A stretch of 36,377 nt of DNA from the NCBI GenBank assembly GCA_044374195.1, contig JBILOY010000021.1, positions 1 through 36,377 on the forward strand. The letters run 5' to 3'. The position numbers were made by a program, and so were the translations under genes. Shown one piece after another: positions 23,195-30,554 of this stretch (the stretch's first letter is position 1; the number at the start of each line of letters is the position of its first letter). A model generated the notes under the pieces. It worked only from the letters and a program-made list of their open reading frames with translations. It was not told the origin of the DNA and ran no database searches. Source of the DNA: CAIKZY01 sp044374195. GTDB lineage: Bacteria > Actinomycetota > Actinomycetes > S36-B12.

Positions 23195-23917
23195 TCAGCT
23201 ACTGAGAACAGAGCCAAGGTGCGGGTGCGGGATCGTGATCTCGACGTCATCAACCCAGATGTGGAGCACAGCGTTGACGACTGTCGCGCGGTGGCAATGC
23301 CCGCCGGAAAGACGATCCAACGAGAGGGCGTGCAGGTGAAGGCCGGGGATCACCTCGCCGTCATCGACGTCAGGGAAGCGGAACCCCACGAGGGTGCCCG
23401 TCCAGGCCGTGAACTCGAATTGCACCTCGTGCACGAGCACTTCGGTGATCGGCTTATACGGCGGCGTTTGCCCCGGCTCGCTGCGCAGCAGCACATCGCT
23501 GAAGACACCATCAATGCGGACGGCAGCAACAAGATGATCATGATGCTTGTCGAGGAGCGAGAGAACATGGTCGATGTGTGCGGTGATGCCCTCGAAGGTC
23601 AGGCCTGCCGGAAGCTCCTCGATGATCTCCTCGCCGCCCTCCGCAACAACAGCGAACGGCATCCCGAGTGAGCCCGGTGCTCGCACCGGAACTCCGTCGA
23701 CAGGCACACGCCACACCTCGCCATCGAACGCAACGATCTCGCCGTCAACCGCTTCGGCTACGCCGAGACCGAGCAGCGCTCCGGCAAAGGCCTCATCAAC
23801 CGTGGTCACGGCTTCGTAGTGACCCTCAAAAAGATCGGTAACGATCTCAATCTGCCGAATGTGACCGTGATGATCCTCCGCACGATGAACGGCGGATGCG
23901 AGGGCTGCGTCAAACAT
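23195..23917 (-). CDS. budA: Alpha-acetolactate decarboxylase
   Basis: Decarboxylates 2-acetolactate to acetoin, in overflow metabolism or to drain excess branched-chain intermediates. The 240 residues match family length. The zinc site is clear: GLHLHALSLDRLSGGHC with its three histidines. Upstream features include FDGEVWRVP and an FEFTAWTGTLVGFRFPD strand typical of the family. No acetolactate synthase or acetoin dehydrogenase gene lies in the window, so the source and fate of acetoin must be elsewhere. The ATG at 23917 follows TAAGTT-N6 on the minus strand. It is the first gene of a minus-strand run budA, nucleosidase, flippase, exported protein. Confidence 0.88.
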   Translation of the reverse strand: MFDAALASAVHRAEDHHGHIRQIEIVTDLFEGHYEAVTTVDEAFAGALLGLGVAEAVDGEIVAFDGEVWRVPVDGVPVRAPGSLGMPFAVVAEGGEEIIEELPAGLTFEGITAHIDHVLSLLDKHHDHLVAAVRIDGVFSDVLLRSEPGQTPPYKPITEVLVHEVQFEFTAWTGTLVGFRFPDVDDGEVIPGLHLHALSLDRLSGGHCHRATVVNAVLHIWVDDVEITIPHPHLGSVLSS

Positions 23918-23923
23918 GGGTTC

Positions 23924-23929
23924 AACTTA
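23924..23929 (-). promoter_or_regulatory. Leaderless -10 box of budA
   Basis: On the minus strand TAAGTT is followed by six bases (GAACCC) and the ATG at 23917. Confidence 0.55.
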
Positions 23930-23962
23930 CTCGCGCATCTCGATGTCCCACAGAGATAAGAA

Positions 23963-23999
23963 GTGAACCCCTGTAGCCACAAGGACTACAGGGGTTCAC
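23963..23999 (-). terminator. Terminator of the TrpB2-like gene
   Basis: GTGAACCCCTGTAG and its complement form a perfect 14-bp stem with a 9-nt loop, 11 nt beyond the stop codon. On the minus strand a T-rich TTCTTATCT follows. It separates the gene from budA. Confidence 0.82.
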
Positions 24000-24010
24000 G
24001 AACGTCCTCG

Positions 24011-25390
24011 CTAACCCGCGAAATTGACCTCCGGAATGGTCGCGAGCGCCTCAGCCAGGCGCGCATCGCTGAAGTTCTCATCGACCATCGAGCCACTGAG
24101 GTACGCGTCGTAGGCCGCGAGATCGAAGTGGCCGTGGCCGCAAAGCGCGGTGAGGATGACGGTCTCCTCGCCGGTTTCCTTTGCCTTGAGCGCCTCGCGC
24201 ACCGCGAGTGCGATGGCGTGCGTGGGCTCCGGTGCCGGGACGATGCCCTCGGTGCGCGCGAACTGCACGGCAGCCGCGAAGCATTCGGTCTGCGGAACAG
24301 CAACGGCTTCCATCATTCCCAGCTCGTAGATGTGGGAGATGAGCGGAGCCATGCCGTGGTAGCGCAAGCCACCTGCGTGAATCGGGTCGGGGATGAAGTC
24401 GTGACCCAGAGTGTGCATCTTCATGAGAGGCGTCATGCCTGCGGTGTCGCCGAAGTCGTAGCGGTACTCGCCACGAGTCAGTGACGGGCAGGAGGCCGGC
24501 TCGGCCGCGATGATGCGCGGGTTGATCTTGCCGGCCATCTTCTCGCGCATGAACGGGAAGGAGAGTCCCCCGAAGTTCGAGCCGCCACCGGTGCAACCGA
24601 CGATGTGGGTCGGGGTATCGCCGGCCATCTCGAGCTGCAGAAGTGCTTCCTCACCAATGATGGTCTGGTGCAGCAGCACGTGGTTGAGCACGGAGCCGAG
24701 CGCGTAGCGCACGTTTTCGTTGGTGGCAGCAACCTCGACAGCCTCGGAGATCGCGATGCCGAGTGATCCGCTCCAGTTCTTCGGGTCCTTGGCGAGCTCG
24801 CGACCGATGGCGGTGAGATCAGACGGAGAACGGTGCACGGTGCCACCGAAGGCCTCGATCATCAGTCGGCGGTAGGGCTTGGCATCGAATGATGCACCGA
24901 CCTGCCACACCTCGCACTCGAGGTCGTAGAGCGCGCATGCGAAGGAGAGCGCAGTGCCCCACTGGCCGGCACCGGTCTCGGTGGTCAGCTTCTTGGTGCC
25001 GTCCTTCTTGTTGTAGTACGCCTGCGGCACTGACGTGTTGGTCTTGTGCGAGCCGGCGGGTGAGACACCCTCGTACTTGTAATAGATGCGTGCCGGGGTG
25101 TCGAGCAGCTTCTCGAGACGATGCGCACGGAAGAGGGGCGACGGACGCCACTGGCGGTATACGTCGAGAACTCCACCGGGGATATCGATGTAGCGCTCCT
25201 GCGAGACCTCTTGCATGATCAAGTCGATCGGGAACAGCGGCAGCAGGTCATCGGGGCCGACCGGATCCATGCGACCGGGGTGCAGGGGCGGCGGCGGCGG
25301 GGACGGCAGATCAGGAACGATGTTGTACCACTGCGTCGGCATCTGATCCTCGGTCAGCACGTACTTGTGCTGGCGTACTGAGTCGTCCAT
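24011..25390 (-). CDS. TrpB2-like tryptophan synthase beta chain
   Basis: A PLP enzyme of 459 residues, longer than canonical TrpB (about 400) and matching the TrpB2 class. It would condense indole or a related nucleophile with serine. The PLP lysine is Lys116 in GSHKTN. The phosphate-binding loop is GCTGGGSNFGG and a late TALCGHGHFDL closes the active site. The long N-terminal part with LPSPPPPPLHPG and DDLLPLFP is typical of TrpB2. The ATG at 25390 has AAGGGG at better distance than the ATG at 25396. No trpA or other trp gene is adjacent, so it may act in indole salvage or serine deamination rather than in tryptophan synthesis. It ends at a strong terminator. Confidence 0.88.
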   Translation of the reverse strand: MDDSVRQHKYVLTEDQMPTQWYNIVPDLPSPPPPPLHPGRMDPVGPDDLLPLFPIDLIMQEVSQERYIDIPGGVLDVYRQWRPSPLFRAHRLEKLLDTPARIYYKYEGVSPAGSHKTNTSVPQAYYNKKDGTKKLTTETGAGQWGTALSFACALYDLECEVWQVGASFDAKPYRRLMIEAFGGTVHRSPSDLTAIGRELAKDPKNWSGSLGIAISEAVEVAATNENVRYALGSVLNHVLLHQTIIGEEALLQLEMAGDTPTHIVGCTGGGSNFGGLSFPFMREKMAGKINPRIIAAEPASCPSLTRGEYRYDFGDTAGMTPLMKMHTLGHDFIPDPIHAGGLRYHGMAPLISHIYELGMMEAVAVPQTECFAAAVQFARTEGIVPAPEPTHAIALAVREALKAKETGEETVILTALCGHGHFDLAAYDAYLSGSMVDENFSDARLAEALATIPEVNFAG

Positions 25391-25621
25391 CGCCATCCCC
25401 TTCTCGGGTCATGTCATGCGGCCGCGATTCACGCTGCATGTCCGAGGGAATCTCTCCTCGGGCGAGCGACGCTACCTGAGCGCGGCCCTGCTCGGGGTGG
25501 AAACTCATGAGGAGTATCAGGGCCTCTTCGGGTGCTCGGGTCTACGCCGCCCTACGATCGCCATAGAGAGGACGCGGGCCACGGTTGCCGGCACCTCTAC
25601 GAGATTCGAGGGGATCCCCAC

Positions 25622-26662
25622 ATGACCATCGAGGCTGCCGGCCACGACTGCGTCTACGCGACCGCGGGCTGGGGCATCCACGATGAGCGCTGGGTCGCCG
25701 CTCTGCTCGAGGTCGGCTTCCGTCCGTTCGTGGTGTCTTTGGGACGAGATGCCGCCGACGCACTCGAGCTTCGCGAGGCTGTGCTCTCCGCTGCCACCGT
25801 CGGCGGGCTCAATCTGCCAGTGCTCGCCGGCCCCCTGCACTCGGTCACCGTCGCCCTCGCCGATCTGCCCATTCCCGTGGTCGGGCTCTCCTGGGGCTAT
25901 GACCTCAGTGACCTCGATCGCGACGGTGCTGACCTCACCTGGCTCTCTCGCCTGCATGGACTGATCGTCGACAGCGAGGCGAATCGCGTCATTGCACTCG
26001 CGGCCGGAGTTGAGGAAGCGCGAATCACCTTCATGCCGTGGGGCGTCGACCTGGCCGCCTTCCCCTTCCATGCGCCGTGGATCGATGCCTTCGAGCTCGG
26101 AGTTCCGCCGCACGCGCCTTTGGTTCTCAGCCTTCGAGCGCATGAGCCCATCTATCGCGTCGCCGACATCATCACGGCATTCGCGCAGGTACCGCGCCGC
26201 CACGATGTTCATGAGGACTTTCCGGATCCGCACCTGATCATCGGGCACCAGGGATCACTGACCGCTGAGCTCAGGGCGCTCGTGCGCGAACTCGATATCG
26301 AGAAGCGCACTCGCTTTATTGGCACCGTGCCCGAGAGCGATCTTGTTCCCCTGCTCGGCCGGGCGAGCTGCTACGTCACGGCATCGGAAGTCGACGGAAC
26401 CTCCGTTACCCTTCTTCAGGCCATGGCCTGCGGCACTCCGGTGATCGCCAGCGATACCCCGGGTAATCGGGGGTGGGTCAGCGAGTCAAAAACCGGCTTC
26501 TTGTTCCCGGTGGGCGATGTCGAGGCTTTGGCCGGCTGCCTCACCGAGGTCACTGCCCGCTATCCGCAGGAGGTTGTCGACCGGGCACGCGCCCTGGTGG
26601 AGGCTGAGGCCGACTGGCAGGCCAATCTCAGCCGTCTGGCCCACGCCCTGCGCACTGGCTGA
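25622..26662 (+). CDS. Glycosyltransferase family 4 (GT-B) protein
   Basis: A 346-residue sugar transferase. The ATG at 25622 has GAGGGG eight bases upstream; reading back to 25532 adds an unsupported arginine/histidine-rich stretch. The N-terminal half holds a diverged acceptor domain, with HGLIVDSEANR and FMPWGVDLAAFP, the last resembling the GT4 PNGVD turn. The C-terminal donor domain has VLSLRAHEPIYR, RFIGTVPESDLVPLLGRASCYVTASEVDGTSVTLLQAMACGTPVIAS, including the E(x7)E-like motif, and TGFLFPVGD. Donor and acceptor are unknown. It stands alone, divergent from the TrpB2-like gene. Confidence 0.85.
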   Translation: MTIEAAGHDCVYATAGWGIHDERWVAALLEVGFRPFVVSLGRDAADALELREAVLSAATVGGLNLPVLAGPLHSVTVALADLPIPVVGLSWGYDLSDLDRDGADLTWLSRLHGLIVDSEANRVIALAAGVEEARITFMPWGVDLAAFPFHAPWIDAFELGVPPHAPLVLSLRAHEPIYRVADIITAFAQVPRRHDVHEDFPDPHLIIGHQGSLTAELRALVRELDIEKRTRFIGTVPESDLVPLLGRASCYVTASEVDGTSVTLLQAMACGTPVIASDTPGNRGWVSESKTGFLFPVGDVEALAGCLTEVTARYPQEVVDRARALVEAEADWQANLSRLAHALRTG

Positions 26663-26884
26663 ACGGTCAGTTCACGGGCTGAAACATGTCCGATTCGTCC
26701 CGCAATGTTGTTACTGGTGCGTAAGTGACGATGTGGCCCATCCCACAGCACCCCCCAAGTCGCGTCCGTTATGCGGAGAGTTAGCTCGCGGGCTACGGAT
26801 CACTTACGTAACGTCAACCAGGTTGTCGGCCACAGGACCGCATTCGCGGACCACCGTCAGCACGCTGAATCACCAGATCTGCCA
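26663..26884 (+). other. Intergenic region ahead of the riboswitch
   Basis: This gap of about 220 nt holds no convincing reading frame. It must contain the promoter of the NlpC/P60 transcript, but no clear -35/-10 pair stands out. CGTAAGTGA at 26720-26728 and its exact reverse complement TCACTTACG at 26800-26808 form a spaced 9-bp inverted repeat of unknown meaning. Confidence 0.4.
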
Positions 26885-27045
26885 AGGCTTTTTCGAAAGC
26901 TGCGATGGAGACGGTGTACCGGGGAACCATCCGGGCCGGAGCACCAAGCCGGCCCATGGGGCGAATCGGCTGCAGAACCCAGCAATGGGGATGTCGTCGT
27001 AGGGCAACCTTCAAGGCCCGAGTCCGTCAGCTCACCTGGGAAGCG
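26885..27045 (+). ncRNA. c-di-AMP riboswitch (ydaO-yuaA type)
   Basis: Several conserved blocks of the ydaO class occur in order: ACCGGGGAACC (26918-26928), a hairpin GGGCCGG/CCGGCCC (26933-26955), ATGGGGCGAATCGGC (26956-26970), GTAGGGCAACCTTCA (27000-27014), and CCCGAGTCCGTCAGCTCACC (27018-27037) ending in TGGGAAGC. The ends are approximate, set by a short GCTT/AAGC closing pair. It lies directly before an NlpC/P60 gene, the classic actinobacterial target. In known cases c-di-AMP binding turns expression off. Confidence 0.87.
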
Positions 27046-27063
27046 GATCTCGAAGGGAACCGC

Positions 27064-27651
27064 GTGCGTACGGTTTTGCGCTCCACCGGTGTCCAATGGA
27101 CATCCGTAGTCCTGGCTCTCGTGGCCTTGATCCTTACGATCATGCTGCCGTCGAGTACCTCCAGCGCCTCGGCAGCAACGCCGACCCAGGCGCACTCCAC
27201 TGTCATGATCGCTCGCCTTGGCACTGTGCCTGCGGCGAAGCCGACCACTGCCCAGATTCGCAAGGCACAGATCAAGAGCATCCGCATGAAGCTGGTCAAG
27301 GTCGCCAAGGCCCAGATCGGTGACCGCTACTCAGCGGGCTCGTCCGGCCCGAACGCCTTCGACTGTTCGGGTTTTACCCGCTACGTCTACAAGACTGCAA
27401 TGGGCAAGAACCTGCCGCATCATTCGCGCTCGCAGTACGGCGTGGTCAAGAAGATCCGCACGAAGGACGCCCAGCCGGGTGACCTGGTGTTCTTCTTCAA
27501 GCGCGGCGCTCACCACGTCGGCATCTACATCGGCGGCGGCAAGATGGTCGACGCTGCCGGTCGTGGCAAGGGTGTTCGTATCAGCCCGATCTCCGGCTCG
27601 TGGTGGGGACGCACATTCAGCGGCATCGGCCGCGTGCTTCCTGCGGTCTAG
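27064..27651 (+). CDS. NlpC/P60 cell-wall endopeptidase
   Basis: Exported peptidoglycan hydrolase of 195 residues. The GTG at 27064 has GAAGGGA seven bases upstream; an earlier in-frame ATG at 26905 lies inside the riboswitch and is rejected. A signal peptide (about residues 1-37, ending SASA) is followed by a short linker and an NlpC/P60 domain (about 72-195). The catalytic Cys101 in NAFDCSGF, His151 in HHVGIYIGGG and the later KMVDAAGRGKGV region are present. It would cut within peptide stems of peptidoglycan. The gene is placed behind a c-di-AMP riboswitch, tying wall turnover to osmotic or turgor signalling. Confidence 0.92.
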   Translation: MRTVLRSTGVQWTSVVLALVALILTIMLPSSTSSASAATPTQAHSTVMIARLGTVPAAKPTTAQIRKAQIKSIRMKLVKVAKAQIGDRYSAGSSGPNAFDCSGFTRYVYKTAMGKNLPHHSRSQYGVVKKIRTKDAQPGDLVFFFKRGAHHVGIYIGGGKMVDAAGRGKGVRISPISGSWWGRTFSGIGRVLPAV

Positions 27652-27689
27652 CTGACGAAGTCACGCAACGCGCATCACACGACTGCGAA

Positions 27690-27920
27690 TTAGTCGGCAG
27701 CAGGGAAGGTGACTCGCACTTCGAGTCCGTCCAGTTGCGACTGTCCTGCTGTCGCATCGCCACCTGCAGCCCGTGCCGATTCCTGCACGAGCGCCAGGCC
27801 CAGACCTGAACCACCCGGAACTGCTGCACTGCCGCGCGTGAATCTCTGGAAAACCGATTCGCGCTCGTCGACTGCAAGACCTGGGCCATCGTCACCCACG
27901 GAAAGCAAGACGTCGCGGCC
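27690..27920 (-). pseudogene. Remnant of a sensor histidine kinase (C-terminal ATPase part)
   Basis: About 75 residues of a HATPase domain remain. The G1 box DDGPGL, the F-box VFQRFTRGS and the G2 box GSGLGLALVQESARAAGG are intact to the natural end LEVRVTFPAAD. The dimerisation/phosphorylation helices, N box and sensor region are missing. Homology ends near 27920 and a stop codon (TGA) lies upstream in frame, so no start can be supported. Its 5' end abuts that of a plus-strand remnant. It cannot act as a kinase on its own. Confidence 0.7.
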
Positions 27921-28153
27921 TTCCCGGTAACTCCTGGTTCAGGCGCAGTCATCTCCTGGCGTATGCCGCATGGCCGCTTGCCACCGCTCACTACATTCTC
28001 GCCGGCACCGATGCACTCGCATCGTGGTCGCTGGCCTTCCTCATCGCGGTAAGCGCGATCATCGTCTTCGCTCTCATCGCTCGCGGTTTCGTGCCGGCGC
28101 CCGCCCCGACACGACCAATTCGCGAGAAGCAGGCGCCAAGCGTGCCAGCATGA
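27911..28153 (+). pseudogene. Remnant of a ferric-reductase-like transmembrane protein
   Basis: An open frame without a start codon, ending in TGA at 28151-28153, encodes the C-terminal part of a ferric-reductase-like membrane protein. It contains SHLLAYAAWPLATAHYILAG followed by TDA, matching the family's late haem-helix pattern HxLaYxxWPlAxxH...GTD, then one more hydrophobic helix and a Pro/Arg-rich tail. The N-terminal helices are absent. It ends 4 nt before the moeA-like GTG. Family assignment is by motif only; another membrane oxidoreductase is possible. Confidence 0.5.
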
Positions 28154-28157
28154 CCTC

Positions 28158-29372
28158 GTGAGCACTATTGGCCTCGACGGCGTCCTGAGCTGGGCTCAGG
28201 CACATCACGTCGCGGCCACCTGCTCGGGGGCATTGCCGAGTGTGAAGGCTCGCTTGGACGAAGCTGCGGGCGGAGTTCTCTCTCGGGCACTCAGCACCCT
28301 GGCCGATGATCCGGCCCATGACTCGGCTGCATTCCACGGATACGCAGTGTGCGGCGAGGGGCCTTGGTCGCTCATCCTCGATTCCACTGTCGGCCCTGGC
28401 GAAGCTGTCAGCGTGCGTGCCGGTGACGCGATTCCGCATCACACTGATGCCGTGCTCTCACTCTCGGATTCAGTATCGGAGACAAGTAGCAGTGGCTCGG
28501 TGCACGTGTTCGCCTGCGATCCGCTCAGTGGTGTGCCCGATGAGCGCGCCCGACCGGCTTTCGGCACCGGAATCATTCGTCAGGGAGATAACGGCCCCGC
28601 AGGGCGTGAACTTGTCGCCACCGGCTCCATCGTTACCCCCGGAGTTCTCGCACTCGCTGCCGCCACGGGCCACGACACGATCGACATCGTGAAACCGCCG
28701 ACAGTTGGCCTGATCGTCCTCGGTCGGTCACTGCTCTCGCACGGCATGCCGCGCGAGGGTCGCGTGCGCGATGCACTCGGCATGACGATTCCATCCTTCA
28801 TCAGCGCCAACGGCGGCATCGGCAATCCGGCCAAGCGCGCTCCTGACACCGCCGAACTGCTACTCACGGAGATTGATGATGCGAATGTCGACGTCATCAT
28901 CACGACGGGCTCAACCGAACCAGCACCGGGCAATCACGTGCGCCAGGTCATTGGTGACCTCAATGCACGATGGCTCATCGATGGCGTCAGCGTCACCCCC
29001 GGTGCACAGATGCTGATGGCTCGGCTTCCCGACGGTCGAATCCTGGTCGGACTGCCGGGCAATCCGGCTGCCGCGCTCGCCGGGCTCGTCACCCTCGTGG
29101 GCCCCTTGCTTCGCGCGATGAGCGGACGCACGAATGTGATCGATCATCCGACCGGAGTGCTGCTCGACGATGCGCCGCCCGCTGATTACGCCGACGACAC
29201 ACGGCTAGCACCCGTGACCCGCGAGACTCGCGATGGCGCGACCTTGCTCCGCCCTCTTGCCGAAGACGGCCCGGCGGGGCTGACCGGCTGGGCCCGCGCT
29301 GACGCCGTGGCCATCTGCCCGCCCGGCGCCGGTTACCGCGGCGATGTTCTGCACTACATCCCCCTCCTCTGA
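28158..29372 (+). CDS. MoeA-like molybdopterin molybdotransferase with altered motifs
   Basis: A 404-residue protein of the MoeA family, which inserts molybdate into molybdopterin-AMP. Architecture follows MoeA: N-terminal DSAAFHGYA (55-63), FGTGIIRQGDNGPAGREL, central MPT-binding domain with TTGS (249-252) and GLPGNPAA (298-305), and a C-terminal beta domain. However, the usual SAMDGYA has His60 for Asp, the usual GDEL reads GRSL (189-192), and TTGGxSVGxxD reads TTGSTEPAPGNH. These changes touch metal- and substrate-binding positions, so activity may be lost or changed. The GTG at 28158 follows the upstream remnant by 4 nt. No other molybdenum cofactor gene is nearby. Confidence 0.72.
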   Translation: MSTIGLDGVLSWAQAHHVAATCSGALPSVKARLDEAAGGVLSRALSTLADDPAHDSAAFHGYAVCGEGPWSLILDSTVGPGEAVSVRAGDAIPHHTDAVLSLSDSVSETSSSGSVHVFACDPLSGVPDERARPAFGTGIIRQGDNGPAGRELVATGSIVTPGVLALAAATGHDTIDIVKPPTVGLIVLGRSLLSHGMPREGRVRDALGMTIPSFISANGGIGNPAKRAPDTAELLLTEIDDANVDVIITTGSTEPAPGNHVRQVIGDLNARWLIDGVSVTPGAQMLMARLPDGRILVGLPGNPAAALAGLVTLVGPLLRAMSGRTNVIDHPTGVLLDDAPPADYADDTRLAPVTRETRDGATLLRPLAEDGPAGLTGWARADAVAICPPGAGYRGDVLHYIPLL

Positions 29373-29447
29373 TTCAGGGGGCTCCCGGGAGATCGAAATC
29401 CGGATGTCCATCAGGGGACCATGCCCATGCAGATCTGATCGGCATGT

Positions 29448-29453
29448 CATAGT
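29448..29453 (+). promoter_or_regulatory. Leaderless -10 box of the potassium channel gene
   Basis: CATAGT is followed by six bases (CATCAC) and the GTG at 29460; the same hexamer and spacing precede the MFS gene. Confidence 0.45.
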
Positions 29454-29459
29454 CATCAC

Positions 29460-30545
29460 GTGCAAGAGCAGCGCAGGGACGGCGGACGATTCCGAATCCA
29501 GCCCGCAGACGGCCCCGGCAGCGGGCGTCTGCGTTTCTCGAGCAATCGCCTCGGCCCAGTGGCCAACATCGTGCTGCGCCTCGGTGTTGCCGTGGGCGCT
29601 CTGCTCGTCACCGCGCTCGTCGTCTACCTCGAGCGCGACTGCTACGCCGATCGCGGAGAGTCCGGCACGCTGACACCTCTGGACGCCATCTACTACGCGA
29701 CGGTCTCGCTCTCCACGACCGGCTATGGCGACATCGTGCCGATCTGTCAGTCATCCCGACTAGCGAACGTCCTGATCATCACCCCACTGCGGTTCCTCTT
29801 CCTCATCGTGCTCGTGGGCACGACAGTGGAGGTTCTCACCCGTCGCACGCGCGAGGAATTCCGCTCATCACGTTGGAGGAAGCACGTGCAAGATCACACG
29901 CTCATCATCGGCTTCGGCGTCAAGGGCCGCAGCGCAGCACGCACCATCGTCGACTCGGGTATCTACCCGAAGGACATCGTGATCGTCTCGGAGGATCGAG
30001 CAGCGATCGATGAAGCCACCCGCCTGGGCTATGTCGGCGTGATCGGTGACGGTCGCCGCGAGGATGTTCTCAAGGACGCAGTCATCGAACGCGCCTCGCG
30101 CATCATCATCGCGGTCGACGAAGACGACACGACCGTGCTCTGCACTCTCACTTCTCGCCGGCTCGCCCCGAAAGCCATCATCGTCGTGTCGGCACGCGAG
30201 TCGGTCAACGCCGAGATCCTGCGTCAGTCGGGCGCGAATACCGTCATTCCGACAGCTGAGTCGGCCGGCCACCTGATGGGCCTGTCACTCGTGGCCCCGA
30301 CTGCCGGTGAGCTGATGGAGGATCTCCTTGACTCCACTCACGGTCTCGATGTCGCCGAACGCGACGTTCTGCCCTCCGAGGTTGGTCGCAAGCCATCAGA
30401 TCTCGACACCTCCGGCCAGCTCGTACTTGCCGTCATGCGAGGCACGACCGTGATGCGTTTCGACGAGGATGGCGCTGACATCCTGCAGGCCGGTGATCGA
30501 CTAGTGGTCATCCGCTCTACAAACGGTCGAGGTAACGGCCACTAG
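29460..30545 (+). CDS. Potassium channel with RCK/TrkA-N domain
   Basis: A 361-residue ion-channel subunit of the 2-TM plus RCK type (Kch/MthK-like). After a soluble start of about 35 residues come a first helix (about 36-56), a pore helix, the selectivity filter TTGYGD (86-91), and a second helix (about 103-125). A cytosolic Rossmann domain begins with LIIGFGVKGRSAA (149-160), and VIGDGRREDVLKDA marks the nucleotide or ligand site. A C-terminal TrkA-C-like domain ends in GDRLVVIRS. It would pass K+ under control of a bound ligand. Its stop codon TAG is also the start of the next gene's -10 box. Confidence 0.88.
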   Translation: MQEQRRDGGRFRIQPADGPGSGRLRFSSNRLGPVANIVLRLGVAVGALLVTALVVYLERDCYADRGESGTLTPLDAIYYATVSLSTTGYGDIVPICQSSRLANVLIITPLRFLFLIVLVGTTVEVLTRRTREEFRSSRWRKHVQDHTLIIGFGVKGRSAARTIVDSGIYPKDIVIVSEDRAAIDEATRLGYVGVIGDGRREDVLKDAVIERASRIIIAVDEDDTTVLCTLTSRRLAPKAIIVVSARESVNAEILRQSGANTVIPTAESAGHLMGLSLVAPTAGELMEDLLDSTHGLDVAERDVLPSEVGRKPSDLDTSGQLVLAVMRGTTVMRFDEDGADILQAGDRLVVIRSTNGRGNGH

Positions 30546-30548
30546 CCT
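30543..30548 (+). promoter_or_regulatory. Leaderless -10 box of the quinone oxidoreductase gene
   Basis: TAGCCT is followed by six bases (TCACTG) and the GTG at 30555. Its first three bases are the stop codon of the channel gene. Confidence 0.6.
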
Positions 30549-30554
30549 TCACTG

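Noticed and set aside
26905..27063. N-terminal extension of the NlpC/P60 protein from ATG 26905
   Set aside because: It runs through the conserved riboswitch blocks. The GTG at 27064 has a good ribosome site and starts a normal signal peptide.
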